Shown one piece after another: positions 28,213 to 36,090 of a stretch of 36,090 nt of DNA. Positions within the stretch are counted from its first letter, which is position 1. Every line of letters starts with the position of its first letter. A program made the translations under genes and the position numbers. Source of the DNA: Nitrospira sp. UW-LDO-01 (GTDB taxonomy: Bacteria > Nitrospirota > Nitrospiria > Nitrospirales > Nitrospiraceae); NCBI GenBank assembly GCA_002254365.1, contig NIUT01000146.1, positions 6,153-42,242 on the forward strand, given 5' to 3'. Under the pieces are notes generated by a model that was not told the origin of the DNA, searched no databases, and was given only the letters and a program-made list of their open reading frames with translations.

Positions 28213-29235
28213 ATGCCACTGAAACGATATGGAGTATTGAAAGGGAGAGCGATTGCTGCCAAGCGGGAAGAAGACCAATCTTCTCCTCATTATCAGGTTC
28301 ATATTCAAGCCGGCTCGACGCACTATCGCATCGCGGTCAATGTGAAGTCTCAGCTCAGCCCCTCCGAGCTGCTGTTTCTGGTCGATGACCATTTCCAGCA
28401 TCCCATCACCGCCAACCTCCCCAGCTTGGAGGATGAGTTTACCCTGCTGTCGAGCAAGCCCGGTGGACAAGCCGTGGACTTCATTCGTGGCAATCTCTTC
28501 GATCGATCGGATATGCGGCTACTGCCTCCGAATCTTCCCGGTCCGGACAATGATCTCAGCGATCGCATTGGACACTACGTCACACGCGCCATCCAGGAAA
28601 TGGATGCCCGAGTCTATGCATTTGGGGAGCGGTGGGGGCCGGAGGGCGGAAAAGCAGACAAGATTTTTGGCTTCCGACCGGGGAACGGGATTCACGACAT
28701 TCATATGAACCAGGGGAACGACACGTCCCACAGGGGGGATGATGGGGTGTGGCAAGACGGAGCCCTGCTGTTGCACTTTCCTTCCACTCAGCAATGGGTT
28801 GCGGTGTTTTTAGCGTTTCAATCTCAAGCGTGGCACACCGATGATCGCACTGGCCACGCCAGTTCCGATGTGCCGGATCCGGGACCTGGGCCACAGCCAA
28901 GCCCCACGGAGCCAGATCATCTCGTCAGGATTGTCGGGGCGCTGGTGAATCCAATTGGTCCGGCACCGGAACAGGAAGCGGTGACCTTACTCAATGCGTC
29001 ACCGGCAGACATCGACCTCGCAGGCTGGCAGATTGCAGATCGGTTGAAGAACAAAATGGCGCTGTCCGGCACCATCCATTCAGGCGCTGCGATCACGGTT
29101 AAGCTGTCGCAGGAAGTTCAGTTAGGGAATAAAGGAGGGATCGTGACGCTCTTGAATGACAAAGGATTGAAAGTGGATGGAGTGTCGTATACGGCGGAGC
29201 AGTCGCAGAAGGAAGGCTGGACGATTGTGTTTTAG
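28213..29235 (+). CDS. DUF2278 family protein with C-terminal lamin-tail-like domain
   Basis: MPLKRYGVLKGRAIAAKREEDQSSPHYQVHIQA...IHDIHMNQGN...DGVWQDGALLLHFPSTQQWVAVFLAFQSQAWHTDD; C-terminal VTLLNASPADIDLAGWQIADRLKNKMALSGTI is LTD-like. Confidence 0.85.
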   Translation: MPLKRYGVLKGRAIAAKREEDQSSPHYQVHIQAGSTHYRIAVNVKSQLSPSELLFLVDDHFQHPITANLPSLEDEFTLLSSKPGGQAVDFIRGNLFDRSDMRLLPPNLPGPDNDLSDRIGHYVTRAIQEMDARVYAFGERWGPEGGKADKIFGFRPGNGIHDIHMNQGNDTSHRGDDGVWQDGALLLHFPSTQQWVAVFLAFQSQAWHTDDRTGHASSDVPDPGPGPQPSPTEPDHLVRIVGALVNPIGPAPEQEAVTLLNASPADIDLAGWQIADRLKNKMALSGTIHSGAAITVKLSQEVQLGNKGGIVTLLNDKGLKVDGVSYTAEQSQKEGWTIVF

Positions 29236-29316
29236 CCATAGGTGTGACGCTGGGCTCGACTGATCACGAGGTGGGGCCCAGGTTGGATTTGATAGTCGAT
29301 GTTGGCCTGGATAGGC

Positions 29317-29712
29317 TTATTGCATGGTAGAGAGTGTTCCAGCTTTTGCTAACACCTCCTTGGCATCAAGCAGATCCGGAACCCCCACGGGTTTTGGGTT
29401 CTTGTACAGTGTCACCGTCATGGCTGTTCGGCGCCAGAGCCCCAACACGTCTAATCGTCCACCTTGGTAAAAGTAGTCGTACCCCTCGCGGAGTGTCAGT
29501 TCTGCACAACGGCGACGGAGATACGTGTCCAGTTGTGCTTGCGACGTGAAGGCGCTCGTCCGATATTCCACCCGGTACACGTTCTCTTTAAGTTGCTCAA
29601 CGACATCGGTTCCGGCCTCACCCAGCGGTGTGTAGTGTGTCGTGGCACAGCCAGCTAGAGAGGTAATCAGGATCAGTAAGAGCATATCTCTCATCCACAG
29701 ATAGGTTCGCAT
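29317..29712 (-). CDS. Small lipoprotein (CC0125/CC1285-like)
   Basis: LILITSLAGCATTHYTPLG lipobox; YRVEYRTSAFTSQAQLDTYLRRRCAELTLREGYDYFYQ. Confidence 0.7.
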   Translation of the reverse strand: MRTYLWMRDMLLLILITSLAGCATTHYTPLGEAGTDVVEQLKENVYRVEYRTSAFTSQAQLDTYLRRRCAELTLREGYDYFYQGGRLDVLGLWRRTAMTVTLYKNPKPVGVPDLLDAKEVLAKAGTLSTMQ

Positions 29713-30122
29713 GGAGGAACATCGTAGCGAGACGAGTTGAGGAGATCAACAGCGGTTCTACAGCACGATCATGGGCCCAACCGAAGATGTTTGAGTTTGG
29801 GATAGAGTGATGGGCGAATGCACCGAGCAACACGTGATTACAAGTCTGCTGTGCGTATCAGAAGCGACAACATTGGTGAGCCGAGGGCTGATCACGATGG
29901 AACCAACCAGGTCAATTGCGAGAAATTATACTGATGGTTAGGGTTCAGGACTCTGCGAATTCAACAGCTCTGGACCCAGGGCGTACACAAATAGATCCAC
30001 GTTCACGATTGGCTTGTCTGGAGCAGCGAGCAATCGAAAAAGAAGTGCTGAGCCACCCGCCATTCCGCCGGTCTCTTCATGAGAGCAAGGCGCTGAGAAG
30101 CCTCTTCCTATTGTCAGCAGAA

Positions 30123-31139
30123 CTACCACTCCCGAATTATCTTCCCCTCAGCGGTGAACAGCTGTGAGCCAGCTTCTTTAAAGACGACTTCGTCCGGTGC
30201 ATAGATGATCTTCCGGCCGTCTTTCACCATCTGTTCGATCTGGAACGGAGTTGCAGCCAAGAACCCTTCATCACGCATGCTGGACCGTTCAAAGAAAATG
30301 TCATCCGGGAACAGGCTGAGATAGGTATCGAAGCCGCCTTTGAATGTGCCAAGTTTGCGATAGGCCCACCAGGTACATTGGCGACGGTAGAGCTTTGGGT
30401 GGATAAACCGTTTGGTCTTTTCCGGTGTGAGCCTGGCGGTTGCCGGCGGCTGGTACAGGAGTTGAGGATCGAACTCACCAATCGTACGGGTCTGATATTG
30501 TGTTATGCCGTCGGTGGCGGTTTTCCCAAGAGCCCAGGCCTCCAGGCATGCCTCCATTTCAGCTGGGTGCATGGAGTTATACAACGCCACGATCGCGAGA
30601 CCCTGTCGGAGTATTTCCAGATTGATGTCGATCTCGTTGACGAGCACATTGCCGACGAATCGCCCGTATTTGTCCACGGCATCAGCCGGACCTTCATGAT
30701 CCGTCACCTCTGTCTGAAATCGACAGGGGAGAGGAGACGCTCCGAACGTGCTGAGGTAGCGGCCCAGCCGGACCGTTGCGGTTTCTGCCTGGCGCTGGCG
30801 ATATTTCTTGACTAGTCCGGATCCTTTGAGGCTGCCAAACGGCTGACCTTTGTAGGTCTTCCCTTTCATGGATTGCGGTTGATAATGTAGTTCAGGTGCA
30901 TCGACTCCCTGCAGTCTCACGGTAACTTTTCCATTCTTAATGACCGGCTTGAACTGACCGAACGATTTGACACCGGCTCCATCAAACTTGGTGGTGGGGC
31001 GAGAAGCGTCGTTGGTTGGTTGATACTGAACGGCACCGGGAAGAACGGTCAGAACGATCTTGGTCGTATCGGCGTCAGATTCTCCTATCGGCCAGAACTG
31101 TGACAGGTCTAGCGTTCCGTCGATCATCAGCTTGCCCAT
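30123..31139 (-). CDS. SNase-like nuclease with C-terminal extension
   Basis: KVTVRLQGVDAPELHYQ (retains Arg, Asp, Glu of the SNase active site), VDKYGRFVGNVLVNEIDINLEILRQGLAIV; aaggagacagacgatATG RBS. Confidence 0.82.
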   Translation of the reverse strand: MGKLMIDGTLDLSQFWPIGESDADTTKIVLTVLPGAVQYQPTNDASRPTTKFDGAGVKSFGQFKPVIKNGKVTVRLQGVDAPELHYQPQSMKGKTYKGQPFGSLKGSGLVKKYRQRQAETATVRLGRYLSTFGASPLPCRFQTEVTDHEGPADAVDKYGRFVGNVLVNEIDINLEILRQGLAIVALYNSMHPAEMEACLEAWALGKTATDGITQYQTRTIGEFDPQLLYQPPATARLTPEKTKRFIHPKLYRRQCTWWAYRKLGTFKGGFDTYLSLFPDDIFFERSSMRDEGFLAATPFQIEQMVKDGRKIIYAPDEVVFKEAGSQLFTAEGKIIREW

Positions 31140-31470
31140 ATCGTCTGTCTCCTTTCAGGAGGGCAGATGTGTCTGTTGGATTCCGTTGCGAGAGCGCTAC
31201 CGTCTGCTTCTGCCGCACGGGCGATTCCTGCTGGCAGGCTGGTGGGCTTAGGGGACTGGCCGGCGCAAGATCTTTGCAACGCCCACCTAGTTTTGCCTTT
31301 GATCGTATGTCTGTATTGTGAGCTTGGCTCAAGACTGGGGTTAGGACTGAGGACTGACTGATCACTGCACCCGTTGCTGCGGTTTGCTGCACGGGGTACT
31401 TATCGGCACTCAGACTGACTATGAGCAATAAGAACAACCACCCAGCGCTCCACCACAGTGATGTACGCAT
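31075..31470 (-). CDS. Putative small exported protein overlapping the SNase-like gene start
   Basis: MRTSLWWSAGWLFLLLIVSLSA signal-like N-terminus, upstream gaaaggactatttctATG; low-complexity tail. Confidence 0.4.
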   Translation of the reverse strand: MRTSLWWSAGWLFLLLIVSLSADKYPVQQTAATGAVISQSSVLTPVLSQAHNTDIRSKAKLGGRCKDLAPASPLSPPACQQESPVRQKQTVALSQRNPTDTSALLKGDRRYGQADDRRNARPVTVLADRRI

Positions 31471-31723
31471 AGAAATAGTCCTTTCATTCCTTGGCTTAGG
31501 AAGGACTAGTCAAGCAAGGAACGGGCCAATCGGAATGCAGAGAGAATCGGAACAATTGATAAAGAATGATGACGGTGGCGTACATCAAGAACCGTGCGAG
31601 ATGTATCTCTTTTGACTCAGAGTGTATCTGAATAGATTCAGTATGAGTTCAGTGAGAAGTGGGCACTCAGTTTGAGCTGTTGATACCAGGATGGCCGGTG
31701 ATTGTAAGGTCTGTGCCAGCCAA

Positions 31724-32701
31724 TCATGTGTAGTGCCTGTCACACGGCGGTAAGGCCACGTCAAGTTGGGCATGTTGTATTCGCAAGAGACGTTGAGCTT
31801 GGGCCACGGTGCACAGAACAAATCGAATGCGGTCGCCAGGAGCTAATTGTGCGGCAAGGGGAAGGTCGGCTGAAATCACGACAGCGATTTTGGGATAGCC
31901 TCCGGTGGTCTGTCGGTCAGCCATCAAGAGGATTGGTTGCCCGTCGGAGGGCACTTGCAGGGATCCCGTGGCTGTGCCGTCCGAGATAAACGAAGCAGTG
32001 TCTTTCTGAGCGATCTTGGAGCCGGCCAAGCGATAACCCATGCGATTGGACTGAGGAGAGACGGTATAGTGGGCCTGCGTCAAGGTCGTGAGCGAGTGCT
32101 TTTTAAAAAACATCTGCTGTGGACCAGGAATGATGCGCAGGGTTGCAGAGCGTTCATAGCAAGGACGGAGTGGGGCGGGGAGTTCCGTGCCGATTGGCTG
32201 GGTGATGAGTGGGGCTGGTTTTCCACCGCGCAAAACGTCCCCTTGTTTCAGCGGCCTCCCATGCAGTCCCCCTGTTTCGCTTGCACAGTGGGTTGCGCGG
32301 CTGCCCAGGACCAAAGGGACGTCGATGCCGCCGGCGATTGAGAGGTATGCACGAGTTCCAGCTCGTGGCACGCCGAAGCGCAATTGACCACCACGCGGAA
32401 TTAGCATGCTTCTCCACATCGGCACGTTCCGATTATCAAGAGTAGGAGAGAGGTCCGCTCCGGTGATGGCTACGACGGTATCTTGTTCAAACTGGAGCTC
32501 CGGCCCTTTCAGGGTGAGTTCAAGTATTGCCGTCTGGTCAGGATTCCCCACCAGCCGATTCGCAACGATCATGGAGAAGGAGTCCATCGCTCCTGAGACC
32601 GACACGCCATAGTGTTGATGGCCATGGCGCCCCAGGTCTTGTATCGTGGTCAGCCAGCCGCTTTTCAGGACAAGGATCTCGGCTGGCTGGAGTTTCATCA
32701 T
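31724..32701 (-). CDS. pxpC: 5-oxoprolinase subunit C (biotin-dependent carboxyltransferase-like, KipA/PxpC)
   Basis: ILVLKSGWLTTIQDLGRHGHQHYGVSVSGAMDSFSMIVANRLVGN; SNRMGYRLAG; GYPKIAVVISADLPLAAQLAPGDRIRF. Confidence 0.95.
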   Translation of the reverse strand: MMKLQPAEILVLKSGWLTTIQDLGRHGHQHYGVSVSGAMDSFSMIVANRLVGNPDQTAILELTLKGPELQFEQDTVVAITGADLSPTLDNRNVPMWRSMLIPRGGQLRFGVPRAGTRAYLSIAGGIDVPLVLGSRATHCASETGGLHGRPLKQGDVLRGGKPAPLITQPIGTELPAPLRPCYERSATLRIIPGPQQMFFKKHSLTTLTQAHYTVSPQSNRMGYRLAGSKIAQKDTASFISDGTATGSLQVPSDGQPILLMADRQTTGGYPKIAVVISADLPLAAQLAPGDRIRFVLCTVAQAQRLLRIQHAQLDVALPPCDRHYT

Positions 32702-33459
32702 GGCTGAAGCGGCTTCGCAATGCGAACTCCAGCCGATTGAATCTCCTGTCCAATAAGCTGGAGGAATTCAACTGCCTGGGGAGTGTCCATGTGAACGCAC
32801 AAGCTCTCGGCCTGGATCGCTAGTTGCTGTCCATCAATGCTTGTGACGGATCCGTTGAGGATCTCGCGCAATTGCCGACGAATGTGTTGCTTAGTCTGTA
32901 ACAGCGCATGAGGGTGTGAGCGAGGAACCAAGGTGCCGTCGGACTGATACGCTCGGTCGGCGAAGGCTTCCTGAATCACAGCCAGTCCAGCCGTTCTCCC
33001 GCTTGTTACCAGTTCCGATCCAGCAAGGGCAAATAGTAGCAAGTGAGAATCGAATGATGCCACGGCTCGTGCAACGGCATCGGCCACTCTACGATCTCGT
33101 GCCGCCAAGTTATAGAGAGCCCCATGAAGCTTGACGTGGCTGAGTGTCAGTTGCTCCGACTCCAGTACTTCGGCCAAGGTTTTCAGTTGTGCGGATAGGA
33201 GCCATTCAACTTCGCCTGCAGACGTCCGGCGATCCCGGCGCCCGAAGTCTTGTGCATCGGGAAATCCTGGATGGGCGCCGATCGCCGTTCCGGACCGTGC
33301 GGCAAGCTTCGCGGTGCGGAGCATGAGTGAGGGATTGCCGGCATGTACGCCACAGGCAATATTCACCGAGGTGATCAGCGGCATGAGCTGAGCTTCAAGA
33401 GCGTAATACGTTTCATCCTCGTACTCGCCCATGTCACTGTTTAAATCAATCGTTGCCAT
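32698..33459 (-). CDS. pxpA: 5-oxoprolinase subunit A (LamB/YcsF, PxpA)
   Basis: MATIDLNSDMGEYEDETYYALEAQLMPLITSVNIACGVHAGNPSLM; GAHPGFPDAQDFGRR; LSHVKLHGALYN. Confidence 0.96.
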   Translation of the reverse strand: MATIDLNSDMGEYEDETYYALEAQLMPLITSVNIACGVHAGNPSLMLRTAKLAARSGTAIGAHPGFPDAQDFGRRDRRTSAGEVEWLLSAQLKTLAEVLESEQLTLSHVKLHGALYNLAARDRRVADAVARAVASFDSHLLLFALAGSELVTSGRTAGLAVIQEAFADRAYQSDGTLVPRSHPHALLQTKQHIRRQLREILNGSVTSIDGQQLAIQAESLCVHMDTPQAVEFLQLIGQEIQSAGVRIAKPLQP

Positions 33460-34189
33460 GTGCGCTCTTATGGCTGAGACGGTCGAACTCATGACGGTCG
33501 ATTGGATTGAATTGAACGATGTCCCCTGGCTTCAGTAGGAAGGGATCGGCTCTGCCCTTGCGGTACATGGCGATCGGTGTTCGACCAATCAGTTGCCAGC
33601 CGCCAGGTGTGGCGATGGGGTAAATTCCCGTCTGGTGATCAGCAATGCCGACTGATCCAGCCGGGACTGTCGTCCTCGGGGTTGAACGGCGAGGCATGGC
33701 CAACCGCTCAGGGATGAGCCCAAGATAGGGAAACCCGGGACTGAATCCGAGCATATACACGCGGTACTGAATGGACGCGTGCAATGCGCTGGCCTCATCC
33801 GGTTGTAGACCGGCAAAGGTTGCCACCGCTTCCAAGTCCGGCCCCCATTCGCCGCCGTACAAGACTGGAATTTCGTGGAGAATGCCTTGTGGGTCAGCCT
33901 GGCCTGGTTCTCGTCGCGGTAAGGTCTTGAGTCTCTTGGCCAACGTGGCTGAATCCCATTGGAGCGGATCAAAGTGAACGGTGACCGATCGATAGGTGGG
34001 GACGATGTCGTGGATACCTTGCCAATGTTGGTTGAAGACCGTCTTCGCGAATGCCACGACTCGGGAGTTGATTTCCGAATTGATCACGTTCCCGAACTCA
34101 ATTGTGAGCGCGGAGTCGCCAAGCGGCAGAATACGGAAGCTCTCTTTCTTTGGATGATGCGAGCGTCTGGTATGAGATCGAAAAGGCAC
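33446..34189 (-). CDS. pxpB: 5-oxoprolinase subunit B (KipI/PxpB)
   Basis: FRILPLGDSALTIEFGNVINSEINSRV; LGFSPGFPYLGLIPERLAMPRRSTPRTTVPAGSVGIADHQTGIYPIATPGGWQLIGRTP. ORF track start 34294 would overlap the upstream gene; GTG 34189 is the likelier start. Confidence 0.94.
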   Translation of the reverse strand: MPFRSHTRRSHHPKKESFRILPLGDSALTIEFGNVINSEINSRVVAFAKTVFNQHWQGIHDIVPTYRSVTVHFDPLQWDSATLAKRLKTLPRREPGQADPQGILHEIPVLYGGEWGPDLEAVATFAGLQPDEASALHASIQYRVYMLGFSPGFPYLGLIPERLAMPRRSTPRTTVPAGSVGIADHQTGIYPIATPGGWQLIGRTPIAMYRKGRADPFLLKPGDIVQFNPIDRHEFDRLSHKSAHGND

Positions 34190-34208
34190 TGGACTTACCG
34201 TAGGAGCG

Positions 34209-35858
34209 TTACCGAGGCTTAGCCGTTGTGAGAATTGATTGGGCTGCTGCGATGCCGGATAGGGCCGCTCCCTCCATGAAGCCCTGCCATTCATAGAACG
34301 AGTTGGTGTGTTCGCCGGCGAACAAGAGATTGCCTGCCGGGAGGCCTTCCAACCCTGCCATCGTCGTGAATTGGCCTGGACGGTAACAGGTATAGCTGCC
34401 TTTCATCAGGGGGGTTGACGGCCAATGTTCGAGATGTGCGCGGTACTGTCCGTGTCTATCCTTGGACGCAGCTCCAAGTGTGCCGGGGTAGACTCGATTC
34501 AAATCCTGTAAGAACTGCGCGGCGTTTGTTTGGACTGCACCTGGGTCCAGTCCAGCCCCACGGGGCCCGCTTGAATAGTCGGTGAGAATTCCGCGGTTGT
34601 CTGATCCCAAAGTCGGATTGGTTTCCCATGTCGTTTGGACGTTGAGGAGATCCGTATAAGCCGTTCCGTTACTCCCCAAGGTATGCCAGGGTCGGCGTGA
34701 AAAACCGATCATCATTTTGGCATTCGTTCCATACCCTAGTCCCTGAATCGCAGCACGTTGTGCGGGAGGGAGACCAAGCCCAGCATCCAAGTTCACCTGG
34801 CGGAGCGTCGTAAAGGGGATGGCCAGCACGGCGACATCATGCGAGAAGGTCACGGTACGGGAATCTTGCTGAACCGTGAGTTCGATTCGTTCATCGCTCA
34901 ACTGGCGGACTCGCATGAGTCTTGAGCCATACACAATCTGTCCTGAAAGTTCGCGTGTCAGTCCTTCGGTGATTCGATCATTGCCGTCGACTAGATGATA
35001 CCGTTCGTCACTGAACACGCCGAAGGGAGTGAAGTGCGAGCGCTGGTCAGCATGAATGAAGAGGAGAAACGTAAGACAGCTTTGTTCGTCTGCTGTGAGC
35101 CCATACTCAGCCTCATAGGCGGCAACAATTGCGGCCTTGGCGAGCGGCCCTGCCGAGACACCGGCTCCATTTTCTCCTTCCAGGTAGGCCGATAGGCTGA
35201 TCCGGTCCAAAGCCACATCGTCCTTGGTGTGGGATGTAGCCGTGACTTTTCGTGATAAGTGGTTCAGGTCAATCCGCATTACCGAGATGAAATCTCGAAA
35301 CTCCGCTACGACTGCTGCTTCTGAATACCGTTGTCCATAGAAGTGGTAGAAGACCTCTCCCGGCTCCTTGTTCATATCTTCCAGGCTCAGACGAAATCGC
35401 TTGGCGTAGCTCAGCATCGTCTTATGCAGCGTGTCGATGAGTTCGCCGCCGCGTTCGACTACTTGGCCTGGAAAATAACCACGTAACGTCCAACAACGGC
35501 CACCTGCTCGATTTGCCGCCTCGTAGATGGTGGCTTGAACGCCTCCGCTCTTGAGCGCATCGGCACAAGCCAGTCCGGCGAGCCCCGCACCGACAATCCC
35601 TACGGAGAGCGAGGAAGGCGATGGCTTGGCGGCGGCCGCACCTCGTGGAAGCCCTGCTATCGCCCCCAGGGCAAGCGCGACACTAGTTGTCCCGGCACTG
35701 AGCAGAAAGTCGCGGCGCGAAATCGAATGCGCCGCCCTTCGTGGCCTCAACTCTTGGATCGCTCCAAGTGCATCGATAGCAGAACAGTGCCGGCGTTCAG
35801 CCAAGAAGGCGGCTGTCATTAAGCGGACCAATGAACAGAATGATGGAGTTCGAAACAT
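34209..35858 (-). CDS. Tat-exported flavin monoamine oxidase family protein
   Basis: Tat motif SRRDFLLSAG; FAD motif VGIVGAGLAGLACADALKSGGVQATIYEAANRAGGRCWT; C-terminal NLLFAGEHTNSFYEWQGFMEGAALSGIAAA. ATG 35858 has a gggag SD. Confidence 0.92.
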   Translation of the reverse strand: MFRTPSFCSLVRLMTAAFLAERRHCSAIDALGAIQELRPRRAAHSISRRDFLLSAGTTSVALALGAIAGLPRGAAAAKPSPSSLSVGIVGAGLAGLACADALKSGGVQATIYEAANRAGGRCWTLRGYFPGQVVERGGELIDTLHKTMLSYAKRFRLSLEDMNKEPGEVFYHFYGQRYSEAAVVAEFRDFISVMRIDLNHLSRKVTATSHTKDDVALDRISLSAYLEGENGAGVSAGPLAKAAIVAAYEAEYGLTADEQSCLTFLLFIHADQRSHFTPFGVFSDERYHLVDGNDRITEGLTRELSGQIVYGSRLMRVRQLSDERIELTVQQDSRTVTFSHDVAVLAIPFTTLRQVNLDAGLGLPPAQRAAIQGLGYGTNAKMMIGFSRRPWHTLGSNGTAYTDLLNVQTTWETNPTLGSDNRGILTDYSSGPRGAGLDPGAVQTNAAQFLQDLNRVYPGTLGAASKDRHGQYRAHLEHWPSTPLMKGSYTCYRPGQFTTMAGLEGLPAGNLLFAGEHTNSFYEWQGFMEGAALSGIAAAQSILTTAKPR

Positions 35859-36090
35859 GTGAACGTCTCCCGGTTGGACAACGAGCACGCACGGTATCTT
35901 ACTGAAATGATAAGAGCTGCGGAAAGAGGGGAGCAAGGGAATGGCGATCCATGGGCGACACGAACTGCCGTTAGAACATAGCGCAGACTATACCTGGGGC
36001 TAAAAGCGCAGGAAGAGCTGTCCAACTATTGGACAGTTGTGGGGCAAAGGGTGGCTGTCATGAAAAAAGTGGGGTGATTTTATTTCTGCT

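Noticed and set aside
31421-31615. 64 aa plus-strand ORF in the 31.4-31.7 kb gap
   Set aside because: No RBS or domain and opposite to the likely transcription direction there.

Overview
The window is a chromosomal-looking stretch from a moderately GC-rich bacterium. The gene mix and repeat style remind me of Nitrospira, which is an inference only. I see about 30 credible protein genes and no tRNA, rRNA or CRISPR array. Recognisable genes: a B12-binding radical SAM protein, transketolase (tkt), a SUI1/YciH-like factor, a ParA/IncC plus KorB-like ParB partition pair, a GlxA-type AraC regulator divergent from an ABM-family protein, two SNase-like proteins, a dienelactone hydrolase, a patatin lipoprotein, an MGT-type glycosyltransferase, Kup, a BrnT/BrnA toxin-antitoxin module, a DUF2278 plus lamin-tail-like protein, and a pxpB-pxpA-pxpC 5-oxoprolinase cluster behind a Tat-exported flavin amine oxidase. 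Most interesting non-routine signals: (1) a broken PEP-CTERM protein gene missed by the ORF track, with a UGA in the signal peptide and a frameshift before VPEPSS; (2) a plasmid-style IncC/KorB locus with two near-identical long palindromes (core TGTTGGACATGTCCAACA) just downstream, candidate centromere or operator sites; (3) two MITE-like palindromic repeat families, both bounded by CTAG; (4) an exported SNase-fold protein that has lost its Ca2+/catalytic acidic residues; (5) a diverged second copy of the kup 3' end on the far side of brnTA; (6) twin TATC-N6-GATA sites 22 bp apart upstream of the DUF2278 gene. No single feature is clearly a new defence or metabolic system. The partition/palindrome locus is the best candidate for an undescribed system.
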